DNA of 64,000 nt from Geosiphon pyriformis (Eukaryota > Glomeromycota > Glomeromycetes > Archaeosporales > Geosiphonaceae): contig JAAOMT010000029.1 in assembly GCA_016748015.1 (NCBI GenBank), positions 236,896 to 300,895 of the forward strand, read 5' to 3'. This document shows, piece after piece, positions 47,948-59,457 of the stretch. The notes beneath the pieces were generated by a model that saw only the letters and a program-made list of their open reading frames with translations, did not search any database and was not told the origin of the DNA. Each line of letters starts with the position of its first letter. The first letter of the stretch is position 1. Made by a program: the position numbers and the translations under genes.

Positions 47948-49506
47948 ATGAATTATTTTAAATCTGGTTTTCAACGGCTTTATCCCTCAAAATTTAGATC
48001 AATCCTAAATTTTTCCCTTTTAACAATATTTCTTGCTTTAATCTTAATAAATTTATTTAAATACGACCTTTACCTTTTTCCAAAAATTTTAAAAATTACC
48101 AATACTAAAAAAAATTTAAAAAACTTTACAAAAATTCAAGAGAAAATAAATATTGTTTTAAATTCAAATTTTTCTCAATTTCAACAACAACAACAACAGC
48201 AACAACAAGATTTTATAAATCGAAAAAGAGGTTTCAAAACTCGAAATCATCCACCCAAAACCCCATTAATAAATCAAGAAAATGAATTTATAAAGTATTA
48301 TTCAAAATTAGCTTTCTTTGCTAATTATGCATATTGTTATACGAGCCCGATGGATATCTCGAAAGGCCGAATAAAAGGTAGAATTATTTAAAGACTTTTT
48401 TTGATAATTTTCGCCATGAAAAAATTAAAAAATTATCAAAATATTTTTATTAATAATTTTTTGTTTGAATAGTGGGTATCCACATAAATCCTTCTTCAAA
48501 AGATATTTATGTATATTTTAAAGGAATGGAAATGACAAAAAATGACTGGCAACTGCGAAAAGTGAAATTAGTTCCATTTCAAGTTACAGAAATGAAAACA
48601 AATTTTTTAATCAGAGTTGATGAGGAATACTATAACGATGTGGTTTCGATATCTCGTTCTCTTTTCGGCCGAATATGTGCTCACATTCTTAGAGCTAGGA
48701 ATGAATTAGGTGTGCAAGTTTTTTTTATTGGACATGGCGTTGGTGGTGGTGAGTAAAATATGAATTTTACTCTTGTATTTAAAATTTACAAAAAAATATT
48801 CCTTTTAACTTTCTAATTCATTTATTTTTATAGCATATGCAGCAATTGCAGGCCTAATGTGGCAAATTGAAACAGGAATTGGGAGCTATCCAAAAACTTA
48901 TCCAAATGGATTTTATTCATCGGAAAATTATCACGTTGTGACATTCGGACAGCCACGTACTGGCAATGTCCCATTTGCGAAAATGGTCAACACATTATTA
49001 GATGTAACACGTATAACACACACAAACGATCCTGCCTCACATTTTCCTCCGGCAGAAAGTGGAATTGATTTTTTGGGACATCATGATTATGAATTTTGGT
49101 TAGCTACTCGGAATTGTGATTGCCCCGGAGATGTGCCAAGTGAAAAGGAGTTAGTTAATGAATATGCAGTATATTCATGCCCGGGGTACTTTTTGAAACA
49201 AAATGAGACGAAACGTGTAAAAAAACAAAATTTGCTTTTTGAAAAAAGATTCTTTGAAGTTGAGGATGAAGAATCAGGTGAAAATCAGGTAAGAATATTA
49301 TTGATCACATTTACCAAAAAATAAATTTCATTATTTAAAGGACTTCTAAAATAACATTGTAATTTATTTCGATTTTTAACCTTCAGGAATGTAGCATAGG
49401 ACAATCGATTTCTGAGCTCCCAAACAATTATATACATAAAGGAAGATATTTTGGCGTTACAATGAATGATTGTATTAATTTCCGACCTCGAAATTTAAAA
49501 GCATAA
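47948..49506 (+). CDS. membrane-anchored class-3 lipase-like protein 3, nucleophile Ser replaced by Gly
   Basis: Exons 47948-48377, 48473-48748, 48834-49288 and 49387-49506 give 426 residues. A hydrophobic helix at about 19-38 (SLLTIFLALILINLF) suggests a type II anchor; the stalk holds a run of nine Gln (about 79-87). Lipase_3 features are DIYVYFKGME, the elbow FFIGHGVGG, VTFGQPRTGNVPFAKMV, the acid region THTNDPASHFPP, the His region FLGHHDYEFW and C-terminal HKGRYFGVTM. The elbow has Gly where the nucleophilic Ser should be, while Asp and His remain, the same replacement as in the gene at 21.3 kb. It is longer than the paralogues through the stalk and a charged insertion near 365-385. Intron positions match the other two. 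Confidence 0.9.
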
Positions 49507-50657
49507 AAATTAATTACCACCATTTAGATGCATTTCTAGATGTTGTTTCAAATGTTGTTACTTAGATTAATCATAATGAAAGTATTTAAAAAAGAATATA
49601 AATAAAGTTCCACTTCCTACCTAGCCTCCCAAAAAAGCATACGAGATTTGATCAAAAAGGCGATATTTCTTTTGAAATATTTTAAGGATTTATAATAAAT
49701 CCCATTGCTTTATTTATTTTATATTTAAACCCAAAAATGAATTTTTAATTAAATTTATTGGTATTGAAAAGTCATTTAAATCAAAAAATTTCGTTAATAT
49801 TATTACCAATTACATTATTTAAAATTTAATCTGATGATTAATTTTTAAAAAATGGTGAAATTACTTACAGGATCACAATCTCGACGAAAAACCTTTTCGA
49901 ATTTAATTTTTCAGTTCAAAATAAATAAAGTAAAAAAAAAAAATGGCAGAAAAAGAAAAAAAAACAAAAAAAAATGGATAATTAAAAATTTCAAAGAAAT
50001 AAAATAGATACCTTTCTAGTTATATACTGTATATACTATATATACTATATATAATTCTTTTTTATCATAGAATATAAAATGAGTCAATATACATTTCCCT
50101 TAATTCTTCTTTCGTTTTCTCTAAATTACTCTAAAAAAAAAAATTTTGTATTTCTGTTGGAATACCCATTCTTTTTGATTAACTAGGGTGAACAAAGTTT
50201 GATATTCATTGTTTTGAAGATTTTTTACGTAAAACTTTTTTTTTTTTTTTTTTTTTTTTTTGATACACATGATTTTTAACTCTTAAAAATTCTTTTGTTT
50301 TTGTAAACTTTAATGATACAATCAAATAATCTCATCAAGTTTATTTTCAAGATCTTTTGTTATTTAAACGATTCCCAATCGCTCCTCTCATGATAGCTAT
50401 TGTAATAAAAGTTTCTTTTTTTTATGTTTGAAACATTTCAAAACAAACAAATAAATAATACTAGTCAATCATTTTTTTGTTTAGTTTGTGGTTTGCTTAT
50501 TACTTTTCCTTTAAAATGTACGAGACTCATTTTCAAGTCAAATTTAACCAGGACAATATAGAATTCTTTTAGATTTTGAGATGAAATTTTTAAATGTATT
50601 TACAAGTTATATTTGGATTTTTTAATGCATCTTCCTAGTTTAATCTTTTCCAACTAT
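49507..50657. other. spacer between lipase-like gene 3 and the protease
   Basis: No gene seen. A T run of about 23 lies near 50239-50261, and A-rich runs lie near 49930-49980. The genes on both sides converge here. Confidence 0.45.
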
Positions 50658-52313
50658 TTATTTCGGAGTTGCAAATCCTACGCGCCTTGAATCTATGTCA
50701 AAGATACTATAGGTTGTGGTCAGGAATGCGTCACCTAGTATCCATTCCTGCAAAATTCAAAATTATGAATTATCCATGGTTATTCCAAAAGTTAAAAGTA
50801 TTTCTCAAATAAAAAAATATTGGTTAATTGTTACTCACAGTGTCTTCTTTATCCATCACATCCACCCAACTCTCACAATAGTCTTCGTCAATATTCTGCT
50901 TCTTATAATCCGATTTTAACCATGTCGGCTCACCTACAATATATTTCCACTGAATATCAAATTTTCGTCCGGCCAACGTGATAGAAATGGCGCTACCTTT
51001 GAGGTTTCTGAACCGACATGGAAACGCCCAAACCTTTCGCGTCGCGTCGAATTTGGCGTTTTTTATTTTAGTATGAAAATCCTCTACACTGTCGTGAGGT
51101 AAGATAATCGCGGTTGAACCAGTATCGATCATGGCATGACCCCCACCAATAACAATTTCTTGTGTTTTGGAGGTTGAGTCAGGATAAAGCTTCAAATTCT
51201 CAACCGGAATAATCCAATAACTTGGATCTTTACCAAGAGAAAGATCCACGTAGGTGATCGAACCTGAATAATTATTTGGATCTACACCACCGAAATGGTA
51301 TTCTCCCGTTTTCACATCAGGTTGATGAAAAAAGACGGAAAATATTCGACTTGGAATTTGAGACTGTTTAAATAAAACATCAATTAATGGTGGAGGTGAA
51401 TACGAAAGATTTTCCCCTCTTCTATTTTTGTGAGTATTAATTTTATCAGGAAATCCGAGTCCAATGATTCCATCTACACGTTTTTGATACTTCCATCCAA
51501 TCGATTCGGTCAAAGCTAATCCGATTGTGGCATTCACTGCTTTAGCGCTACCGATCGCAATGGTATCCTGAGCATAATATCCCGTCGCTTTATCCCCGTC
51601 AGAGTATTCGATTTTCCATGTAATATCAGCGTTTTTCAAGAATGTTTTAGAGCGTGAGGGATTGAACAATGAATGAGATTTACACGCTTCAGATTTACAT
51701 TCTATAGACGGAATCCAAAATTGAGCTGAGCCTGTGTCGAACTAGCGTATTGTAATTTTGATAAGTTTTAGAGCCAAGGTAAGAGATCGATTTTATTTCC
51801 CGAAAATTATTACACGAATAAAGAAATCTAAGTTAAGTTAGAAAGGAAAAACAATACCTGAACATGAAACTCTTGAGGAGGTGTTCCAACTTTAATAAGG
51901 GAATAATACTATTGAAAAAACATAAATTTATTTAAATTATTTTGAGATATCGTTCACAAAATATTGAATGAAAATGCTTTTATTTATTTTCCAGATATTT
52001 ACCTCGCCAGAAGTGTAGGTCGCGTCTGTTTTAAAAATTTTTGCTCTTTGTCTGAGACGACGATTTGGCGGAACAATTAATTTTCCCCGATCACATTTCT
52101 GAATTTGGACTCTTGATAATAAAGACCAAAAACAAATTCATGTGTTTAAATGAGTAAATATGAAAATTCAAAGGAGATAGATACAAGATCAATACATTTT
52201 TTTGTTTGGACTTACTTGAGAAGATTTTCACTCGCAGCTTTTACAATTGAACTCGAACCTGACAGCAACCAAAACGAAAAAAGGAAAAGAATGATAATAG
52301 CCCGAGGAACCAT
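50658..52313 (-). CDS. secreted pepsin-like aspartic protease (A1 family)
   Basis: Five minus-strand exons, 52313-52216, 52111-52003, 51908-51858, 51741-50839 and 50747-50658, join in phase to 416 residues. A signal peptide (ILFLFSFWLLSGSSS) leads into a basic propeptide (about 25-68, including PPNRRLRQRAK). The catalytic domain begins YYSLIKVGTPPQEFHVQFDT, with Asp88 in FDTGSAQFW. The flap region has Tyr132 (IEYSDGDKATG), IIGLGF follows, and the second catalytic Asp is at 292 in MIDTGSTAI. The C-terminal exon gives EWILGDAFLTTTYSIFD and RRVGFATPK. All expected catalytic elements are present, so an active extracellular or vacuolar endopeptidase is likely. Cysteines are at 98, 103, about 329 and about 383. 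Confidence 0.93.
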
Positions 52314-54368
52314 AATTTTTTTATTGAATAATAATCTCAGCTTAATGTTCGTTTGGTCAAAGAATTGATTGAAGAGGAATAGAATTTGTAGGTGTTTTAT
52401 ATTTGAGAGTATTCAATGCTAGCTAAAAAAACTCAAATTTTGTAAAGATCTAACTATAACTGTAAGTTTCAAAGCAAAATTTTCGAAAAGTCCCTTTCTG
52501 AAGTTCCAATGGTTCTTTATCTTGACTATTCACTGAATAGCCCAAAAAACAACCTGATCACCCAATGTTTTTAAAATGTATTAAAATGTGACCTCGAAAG
52601 AAAAAAGAAAATCCAAAATAATGATTAATAGTGACACACCCACTCTAGAATAAAAAATAAAAAAATAAATGGAGAAATGACTTTTTCAGAACGCGTATTG
52701 ATGCACCGCGATTCAATACGTGATTGATCAAAGGAAAAATGAAAGTATGATGATGATTTTACAAAGTGAATTTTATTAGAAACCCATGCACAGCACAAAG
52801 CTCTAAATAATAACAAACCATAGTTCGTTTACGCTATTTATATTTTTTTCAATATGAGGTGAATTTACATCATTACAAAGACTGAAAACGGAAAAGTCTC
52901 TATTTAGAATATTCGGAATTGATTTCCTTTTTTAGGAATTTCTTCAGCTATCCATGAAAGCCCTATTCTCATCTATTACTCATAGAAAAATAATTAATGT
53001 CAGCATTCAATCATTGTACTGATATTTAATACAGAAAATTTAAATCCAATATTATTATGCAAGCCCAAAAAGTTGAATGTTTGATAAAAACAGGGTTCTG
53101 TATCCAAATCTGCTTGTATCTCTGCAGCTGTAACCAATTGATTGCTAAGATTCTATTGATTCGATTCAAACTGTTCCTCGTTCATGTACATAATGAGTGG
53201 TTCGTTTGTGCTTCTCACACTTGTAAACTTGTCATATTTCCCCGTTTTTTTCATTCCAGGATTCAAATTCTGTTTAACTGCCATTGCATGCTTGGCGTAA
53301 AGTTAAATAATAAACTTTTTCTGACATAGCAATAAGAATAGTAACTTGAATTTTTCCTAAGCTATATAGAAATAGAGTAATTCTAATATTTAAATTTTTT
53401 CAGTAATAGAATAGAATCGCTAAGATAGAATGATGAGAGAAACCAATAAAAATACAAATAACCGTGAAAATGTAACAAGATCTAATAAACAAAATGCAAG
53501 CAATTAAGTTCAATTTCTTTTTATAAAACTAACATAAGGGTACAGGAAATTAGCTCAAACATTAGAATTATGGTTAGTATCATTTTTGTAAAAGAGAGAC
53601 TTTGATTTTGTTCAATCTTTTATTTTAAGAATAATTTATGAGGGTAAAAAACATGACTGGTCAAAAAGTTTAAAAGAACACATATTTTTGAAGAAGAGTG
53701 GATGGTTAAATTTAAATAATAAAATCAATTGAAATTAAAAGCTTGAAATGAAAATTTGCTTTTATGTATTACTTTTTTCATTTTTTTGTTAAATTAAAAA
53801 AAGAACTAATCAACTAAGATAGCTTTTTTTTCTTGAACCTTCAAATAAATATTCCAAAAGATTTTTATTTTTTAATCAAATATTTCCATTCAAAAAAATT
53901 GCAATAATATATGTTTAAAAGAAGAAAATGCATGAAACTGCTAAAATACAATCTTTAATAAAGATACTATTAAAAAAAATTATTATCATATTCAGAAGGT
54001 TGAAAAAAAAGGGAACAAGTCTTTTATTCAACAGTTTCAGGCATCTGGCCAACTAGAATCAATTCAAAACATACTTACCAAATCTCTGAATTTGATACAA
54101 AAAAACAAAATTTTAAATTCATTCATTTTATTTGTATTGTGCTAAAAAATCGAAGCAAATGATTAATCGAACCTATCTAGAGAACGACAATACAATGCTG
54201 TTAAATATAAAATATTGCCATGAATAGACTATTGTTCCAAAATTCTGAAACTTTAAACTAAATAATCCTAAGCAGTCTTTCACTGAGATTCTCTGATGAT
54301 TTTTCCGGTTGATTTATGAGTTTTTTCACTGCTAGAAATTTTTTAATTGCAGTTCAGCAAAAAGCAAA
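52314..54368. other. 2-kb spacer
   Basis: Upstream flank of the protease gene, then AT-rich DNA. A 90-codon plus frame at 53057-53329 has no motif and an odd Cys, Leu and Phe mix. No gene supported. Confidence 0.4.
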
Positions 54369-55068
54369 ATGTTTGAACTAATTCCTGGATTTGACAAATT
54401 AGGCAAAGAAGGTTCAGTAACGATAAGAGAATTTCCAAGATACAAAACGGAGGAACAATGATATCAATAAATTTGGTAAGCTACAAGTCTGTACTACGTG
54501 AAGCGTATAGCAATGAAAATACCCAAGAAATTTCAATCAATGCAAGTTCTCAAGAAATTGTTTTATGTAACAATCTAAATGAAAATATTTTTCTCAGCAA
54601 GCTTTAAAATAATTTGGAAACCGAAAAGTCAGTTGAATTCTCTGATAACGAAAATGAAATCATTCTGAAAATGCAAATCCTGAAAGAATATTTGAAAAAG
54701 ATACTCAATTCTAATAGAAGAAAGTCTTTGGAACTATTTCTTAGAACATTTGCCCTGAAGAAATTTTTAGAAACGAGAACTCACAAGATAATCTATACCA
54801 AACCAAAGTATAAACCTTGAGATGATACGTCTAAAAAATGTTAGAATTTAGTCCATTCCAGAGGCTGATAAAGAAAAAAGTATTAAAAAATCAGTTCTTC
54901 CAAGCGCACGGATCATCGAAAAAGATTGCGCAAAAATCTAAAAACTACTTCAAACCCTTCAAGATGCTACAAAAATATCTTGAGATTATCTCCAAATTCA
55001 AGGAAGAAGCTCGAATTTCCTTCTCACTCAAACCAACTCCATGTGCCACAAATTCGACAATACTATAG
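54369..55068 (+). pseudogene. possible decayed gene, unrecognised
   Basis: A series of short frames with ordinary protein-like composition and no low complexity: 54369-54461 (starts MFELIPGFDKLGKEG), 54458-54607 and 54614-54820 (same frame, separated by one TAA at 54605-54607), then 54838-55068 in another frame (LEFSPFQRLIKKKVLKNQFF). Together they look like about 200 residues of a charged, helical protein broken by a stop and frameshifts. I recognise no family. Unlike most spacers here the base composition is not extreme, which is the main reason to list it. Chance frames remain possible. Confidence 0.35.
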
Positions 55069-55568
55069 TGGAATGGATTAGGGAGCCGATTTAGTCCTTA
55101 TTGCGTTAATACAAAAAAGAGATGAATCGTCAATCAGTTGGTGGGATCGATCAGTGAATAAACATTAGATTGTTTAGTAGGGTTTTTTATGAAAAAGATC
55201 TGATTTCGGATTTTTCAATCGACTTCACTGGGTTCATGTATGGTTTCCTCGAAAATTTAACTAAAGGAAGAAAAGATACAAACAATCGTATAACTCAGAA
55301 AGAAAGAATCATTTACATGTTAGATATTAAGCAAAACACGAACGTCTTTACTGTCATGAAATGAGATTAATTGCTTAAAATTTTTGGGGAAGCCGCAAAA
55401 TTGAAAAGTATCCAAACAGATAGCAGACGCGTAGAATAATTGTGCCCCGAGGTCTTTATTATTTGTCGGGATCTTATGAAGTTTCGTTGCCTCGAATACT
55501 AGATTAGATATTAAAGTAGTAATGACTAATTTATTAAAAAAAAAATCATAATGATGATACGACAATGA
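55069..55568. other. spacer before tRNA
   Basis: Two short frames (55170-55364 plus, 55320-55565 minus) without motifs; they may continue the decayed stretch to the left. Confidence 0.35.
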
Positions 55569-55641
55569 GCATCTGTGGTGTAGTGGTTATCACGTGTGCC
55601 TCACACGCACAAGGTCCTCGGTTCGATCCCGAGCAGATGCA
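55569..55641 (+). tRNA. tRNA-Val (anticodon CAC)
   Basis: Complete cloverleaf without intron. Acceptor GCATCTG pairs with CAGATGC, with A as discriminator. The D arm has the GTG/CAC stem. The anticodon stem TGTGC/GCACA carries loop CTCACAC with anticodon CAC (reads GUG, Val). The T arm is CTCGG, loop TTCGATC, CCGAG, with a classic B box (GGTTCGATCCC). The genomic sequence does not encode CCA, as in eukaryotes. A TTTT run at 55671-55674 can serve as RNA polymerase III terminator. Confidence 0.97.
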
Positions 55642-56189
55642 ACTATCTGACCTTGGCCACAAGAGAGTGCTTTTACTAACTCTTTTGATAGTCGATATAA
55701 ATAATAACCTTATTTTCGTATATCAAACAATCAAGTTTTAGGCCCGAATCAAAAAATTATTATTAAAATTTCGGCTAAAATGCTTCTCTGTTATTAGATG
55801 ATCAGTTAATTTAAGCGAAGCGGATCAAAAAGGTGGCTTTTTGGTTTTTTGCCAATCTCAACCTTCCCCTTGATGTTTTGTGGAAGACAACATTTCAGCA
55901 AGAGAACTAAATAAACATTTGATGACTAATCAAAAATCTCATACGTTACGCTGACGATCAAAAATTACGCCCAATTCTCGTAAAATTTAAGGGTTAATGT
56001 TTTTATGAAAGGTGGACTTGAAATCATCCGGCCGATGGATCTGATGTTTCTGAGTAGAATCATATGTCAAGATCTCAGTTTAAAAATAAGTGTTGGGGCG
56101 TATAGAACAGGAAAAGTCAAAAGCCCCAAAAGATTAAGAAACTTTTAGATCTGAAATGAGATTGACATTATCATGTAATGACGTAAGTG
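55642..56189. other. spacer between tRNA and SER3
   Basis: No gene seen; upstream region of the 3-phosphoglycerate dehydrogenase gene. Base composition is fairly balanced for this window. Confidence 0.4.
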
Positions 56190-57869
56190 ATGTTCAAAAT
56201 TAATAAAATTTCTCGAACCACAAAAATTTTTCGTCGTAGATTCATCTTACCTATCCCAAAAATGGCTGCTATCCAACCACCCCTTTCGTTCAATCAAATA
56301 CAACCTAGAGTTTTGAGACCGTTTGATGCAGGTGAAATTAGGATTTTGTTGGTTGAAAATGTTAATCAAAGTTCTGTTGAACTACTTTCTAAGGAGGGTT
56401 ATCAGGTAAAAAAAAAAAGCAGCTTAATACTAAGGGGATCATTTGAGTTTCTCACAAATTTCCGATTAAATAGGTTGAGCATATTTCTAAAGCTCTTTCA
56501 GAATCTGATCTGATTGAAAAAATTCGAGATGTACATGCAGTTGGAATTCGATCAAAAACTAAAATCACTCAAAAAGTTCTAGCAGAAGCCAAAAAGCTAT
56601 TGGTGATTGGATGTTTTTGTATTGGTACCAATCAAGTTGATCTTGAAGCTGCTGCTAGACAAGGAATTGCCGTTTTTAATTCTCCGTTCAGCAATAGTCG
56701 AAGTGTAGCTGAATTGGTTATTGCAGAGATTATTGCACTATCACGGCAATTGGGAGACAGAAATAATGAAATGCACCGGGGTGATTGGAATAAAGTCTCG
56801 AAAAAATGCTATGAAATTCGTGGAAAAAGTCTCGGTACGCAGCCTCATCCATTCAACGTCATATAATCTACCTTTTTCTAAATTATATTGATCCCAACAC
56901 GTTTAATATTAAGGCATTATCGGGTATGGTCATATCGGCTCTCAGCTTTCTGTATTAGCAGAAGCAATGGGCATGAAAGTATATTTTCACGATATAATAC
57001 AAATCATGCCACTTGGCTCTGCCAAACAATTAGGCAGTCTTTACGAATTATTGGAACTTGTAGATTTTGTAACTATACATGTGCCTGAAACCGAAGATAC
57101 GAAGAATATGATTGGAGATACCGAAATCAAACTTATGAAACCCGGTAGTTTCTTAATAAACGCTGCACGAGGCTCAGTTGTAGTAATAAATGCTTTGATT
57201 AAAGGATTAAAGAGCAAACATTTGGGGGGCGCAGCGATTGATGTATATCCACGTGAACCGGGGGCTAACGGAGTGGGGTTGTTCAATAAAGATTTAAATG
57301 ATTGGACACCTGAGCTATTGGAATGCGAAAATCTAATAATGACACCACATATAGGTTCGAAAAATTTTTTTCTTCTTGAAATGACCTTTAAACCAACTAC
57401 AGACCCTGAAAAATAGTATCTAGGTGGTTCCACCGAGGAAGCTCAAAAAATGATTGGGATCGAGGTGGCTACATATCTCACAAAATTCATAAATAATGGA
57501 ACTTCAATTGGCGCTGTCAACTTCCCTGAAGTAGATTTACGTGCGATCCAAGAGACACAAAATTCATGTCGTCTCTTATTTGCACATCAAAATATACCAG
57601 GTGTACTCAAGGTATTTTTATGAAGCCTTTTTAGTATCTCCATGTTCACACAGTAAGAAATTTCATTTTAGATTTTGAAATATGACATTTAATAGGAGAT
57701 CAATGATATCCTTTCCGATCACAATGTCGATAAGCAATTCTCAGATTCACGTGGTGACATTGCTTACTTGATGGCTGATATTTCCGACGTGACTTACGCA
57801 GATATTCGAAAGATTTATGACTACGTTAGCTCGGTCAAGGCTAATATATTAACAAGGATTGTGTACTAG
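56190..57869 (+). CDS. SER3: D-3-phosphoglycerate dehydrogenase (Ser3/Ser33 type)
   Basis: First enzyme of phosphorylated serine synthesis in the cytosol: oxidises 3-phosphoglycerate to 3-phosphohydroxypyruvate with NAD. Exons 56190-56405, 56474-56834, 56914-57354, 57424-57611 and 57696-57869 give 459 residues, near the yeast enzymes. Seen: IGCFCIGTNQVDLEAA, NSPFSNSRSVAELVIAEI, the dinucleotide fold GIIGYGHIGSQLSVLAEAMG, NAARGSVV (catalytic Arg), YPREPG (catalytic Glu), TPHIGGSTEEAQ (catalytic His, restored by removing intron 3) and a C-terminal ACT domain (LLFAHQNIPGVLKEINDILS, then DIAYLMADISDV) for feedback by serine. An alternative start is the Met at 56262 (MAAIQPPLSF); the upstream 24 residues are basic and could be untranslated. 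Its 3' end is 83 bases from a convergent small gene. Confidence 0.95.
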
Positions 57870-57952
57870 GCACAAAAGCTTGGTAATAGAGAGAATTTCT
57901 ACTCAGAATGATATAGAAAAACGCCCAAACATCTAAATATTCGATCTGCAAA

Positions 57953-58294
57953 TCAAATTTTTAACAGCATTTCGTTATTCTTCGCAAACTCCAAAACCTG
58001 CCTAATGTCAGAGCATTGCTTCTTGACTTCCTGAATCATCTTCATCATCTGTTCCTTCATACTAACATGATTAACCTATGAAATAAATTTTAACTATCAA
58101 CGTTTATTTACTTTATTGTCCCATATAATCATTTCATAAGAAAATACCAATTTTTCAGCGGCAGCTCTTGTTTCCCCCATTGTCTGAATAGTTGTCTGCA
58201 AATTGTTCAAATGATCAATAATATCGGTTTTTCGAGAATCACTAGATTCAAGTCATTTCGAAGCAAATGTGTCTGACGGTGATTCTATTGGCAT
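57953..58294 (-). pseudogene. small helical protein gene with one in-frame TGA
   Basis: Two minus-strand exons, 58294-58148 and 58075-57953, share a frame and canonical splice sites and would give 89 codons before TGA at 57955-57953. Codon 14 is TGA (58255-58253), directly after MPIESPSDTFASK. The rest is a helical, coiled-coil-like sequence (IIDHLNNLQTTIQTMGETRA, then NHVSMKEQMMKMIQEVKKQC). Such short helical proteins include subunits of Mediator, DASH and BLOC complexes, but I could not assign one. Either the gene is newly broken, the TGA is a sequence error, translation starts at an inner Met, or the stop is read through. The following CTT is not the classic CTA read-through context. Confidence 0.5.
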
Positions 58295-59135
58295 TATAAA
58301 TTTTGTTTAACTAAAAAGACAGATTGAGAAAAATATTAATCCTTTCATTGAAAAATTCATGCATCCTTATCTTAAATTTGTTATTATCTTGCTTTGTTAA
58401 TAATTAATATTTTCATTAAAGCTTTTAACTTACCTAATTTAATTATATTATTTGTGACTTTCATATGAAAAAATTTTCGTTTTATAAATACATTGAAAAC
58501 TTAATGCTATTTTTTATTATTTTTAAAATATTTGCTGTAATTATTTTTTAAATGTTTTAATATCAATAAATCAAAAAATTATATTATTATGTTATTTAAA
58601 ATATTTAAACCAATATTTGTATTAGTGTTTTTTATTGCCAATACAAATCCAGTTTAACTACTAACTATTTTACATATAAACCAATTATTATACATTAAAT
58701 GTAAATTATATTGAAAAAATACATAATTGGTTACTTAAATTACTTTAATAAACTTATAAAATAAAATATTTGGCTTATACAATAATTTAAATAATTATTA
58801 TTTTAAAAAAACTTAGATTTAATATTAAAGTATTATGAATTCCAAAAATCAAAATATTTTAAATATTTTATTATTTACAAAAGATTTTATGTTATTATTT
58901 ATTTTTTTATTGTCTATTAAACATATATTATATATTTTTTGAATTTAATAAAACTTTTAACTATTTTAAAAAGATTTTTAATTTGGTTTTTTATTAAAAA
59001 AAAGCTAAATATTTGATGTTGTAATGAGTTTATGTTTAATAATTTAATAATTTAAACTATCAGAAAATTATTAAATTCTTAATTCTTATAAGTAAAATTT
59101 CAAAAAAATAACTTGGATTTAAACTTTTTATTTAG
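58295..59135. other. AT-rich spacer
   Basis: Almost wholly A and T from 58380 onward, no gene seen. It is the left insertion flank of the pogo-like element. Confidence 0.5.
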
Positions 59136-59137
59136 TA

Positions 59138-59157
59138 CAGTCAGACCTCCATAAAAA
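59138..59157 (+). repeat. left terminal inverted repeat of pogo-like element
   Basis: CAGTCAGACCTC then C, ATAAAA; one mismatch to the right end over 19 bases, similarity fades beyond. Confidence 0.92.
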
Positions 59158-59457
59158 AACTTTCGATAAAAGAACAACCTCTTACAAAGAACATTTTTTT
59201 ATAGAACCAATTGATTAATTAACAATTTTCCCTTTATAAGAACAAGAACATAATTTTATCAAACGTTTATTCGAAATTTACCTTCATATAAGAACAAATA
59301 TCACGTGCTAGATTTTAATTGGTAATTGGGAAAAGAGTTAGAACGTATTGAATTGATTTTATCCTAACTTTCTTTTAAATTGATTTATATTGGACTTACT
59401 CTTTTTAATCTTGTCTGTTTTCATGTACAGCCACTTAGCCTCTATTGTATTATCACA

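Noticed and set aside
53057-53329. 90-codon plus frame rich in Cys and Leu
   Set aside because: No motif, no splice partner, no conservation argument.
57041-57433. 130-codon minus-strand frame opposite SER3
   Set aside because: Antisense shadow of the dehydrogenase exons.
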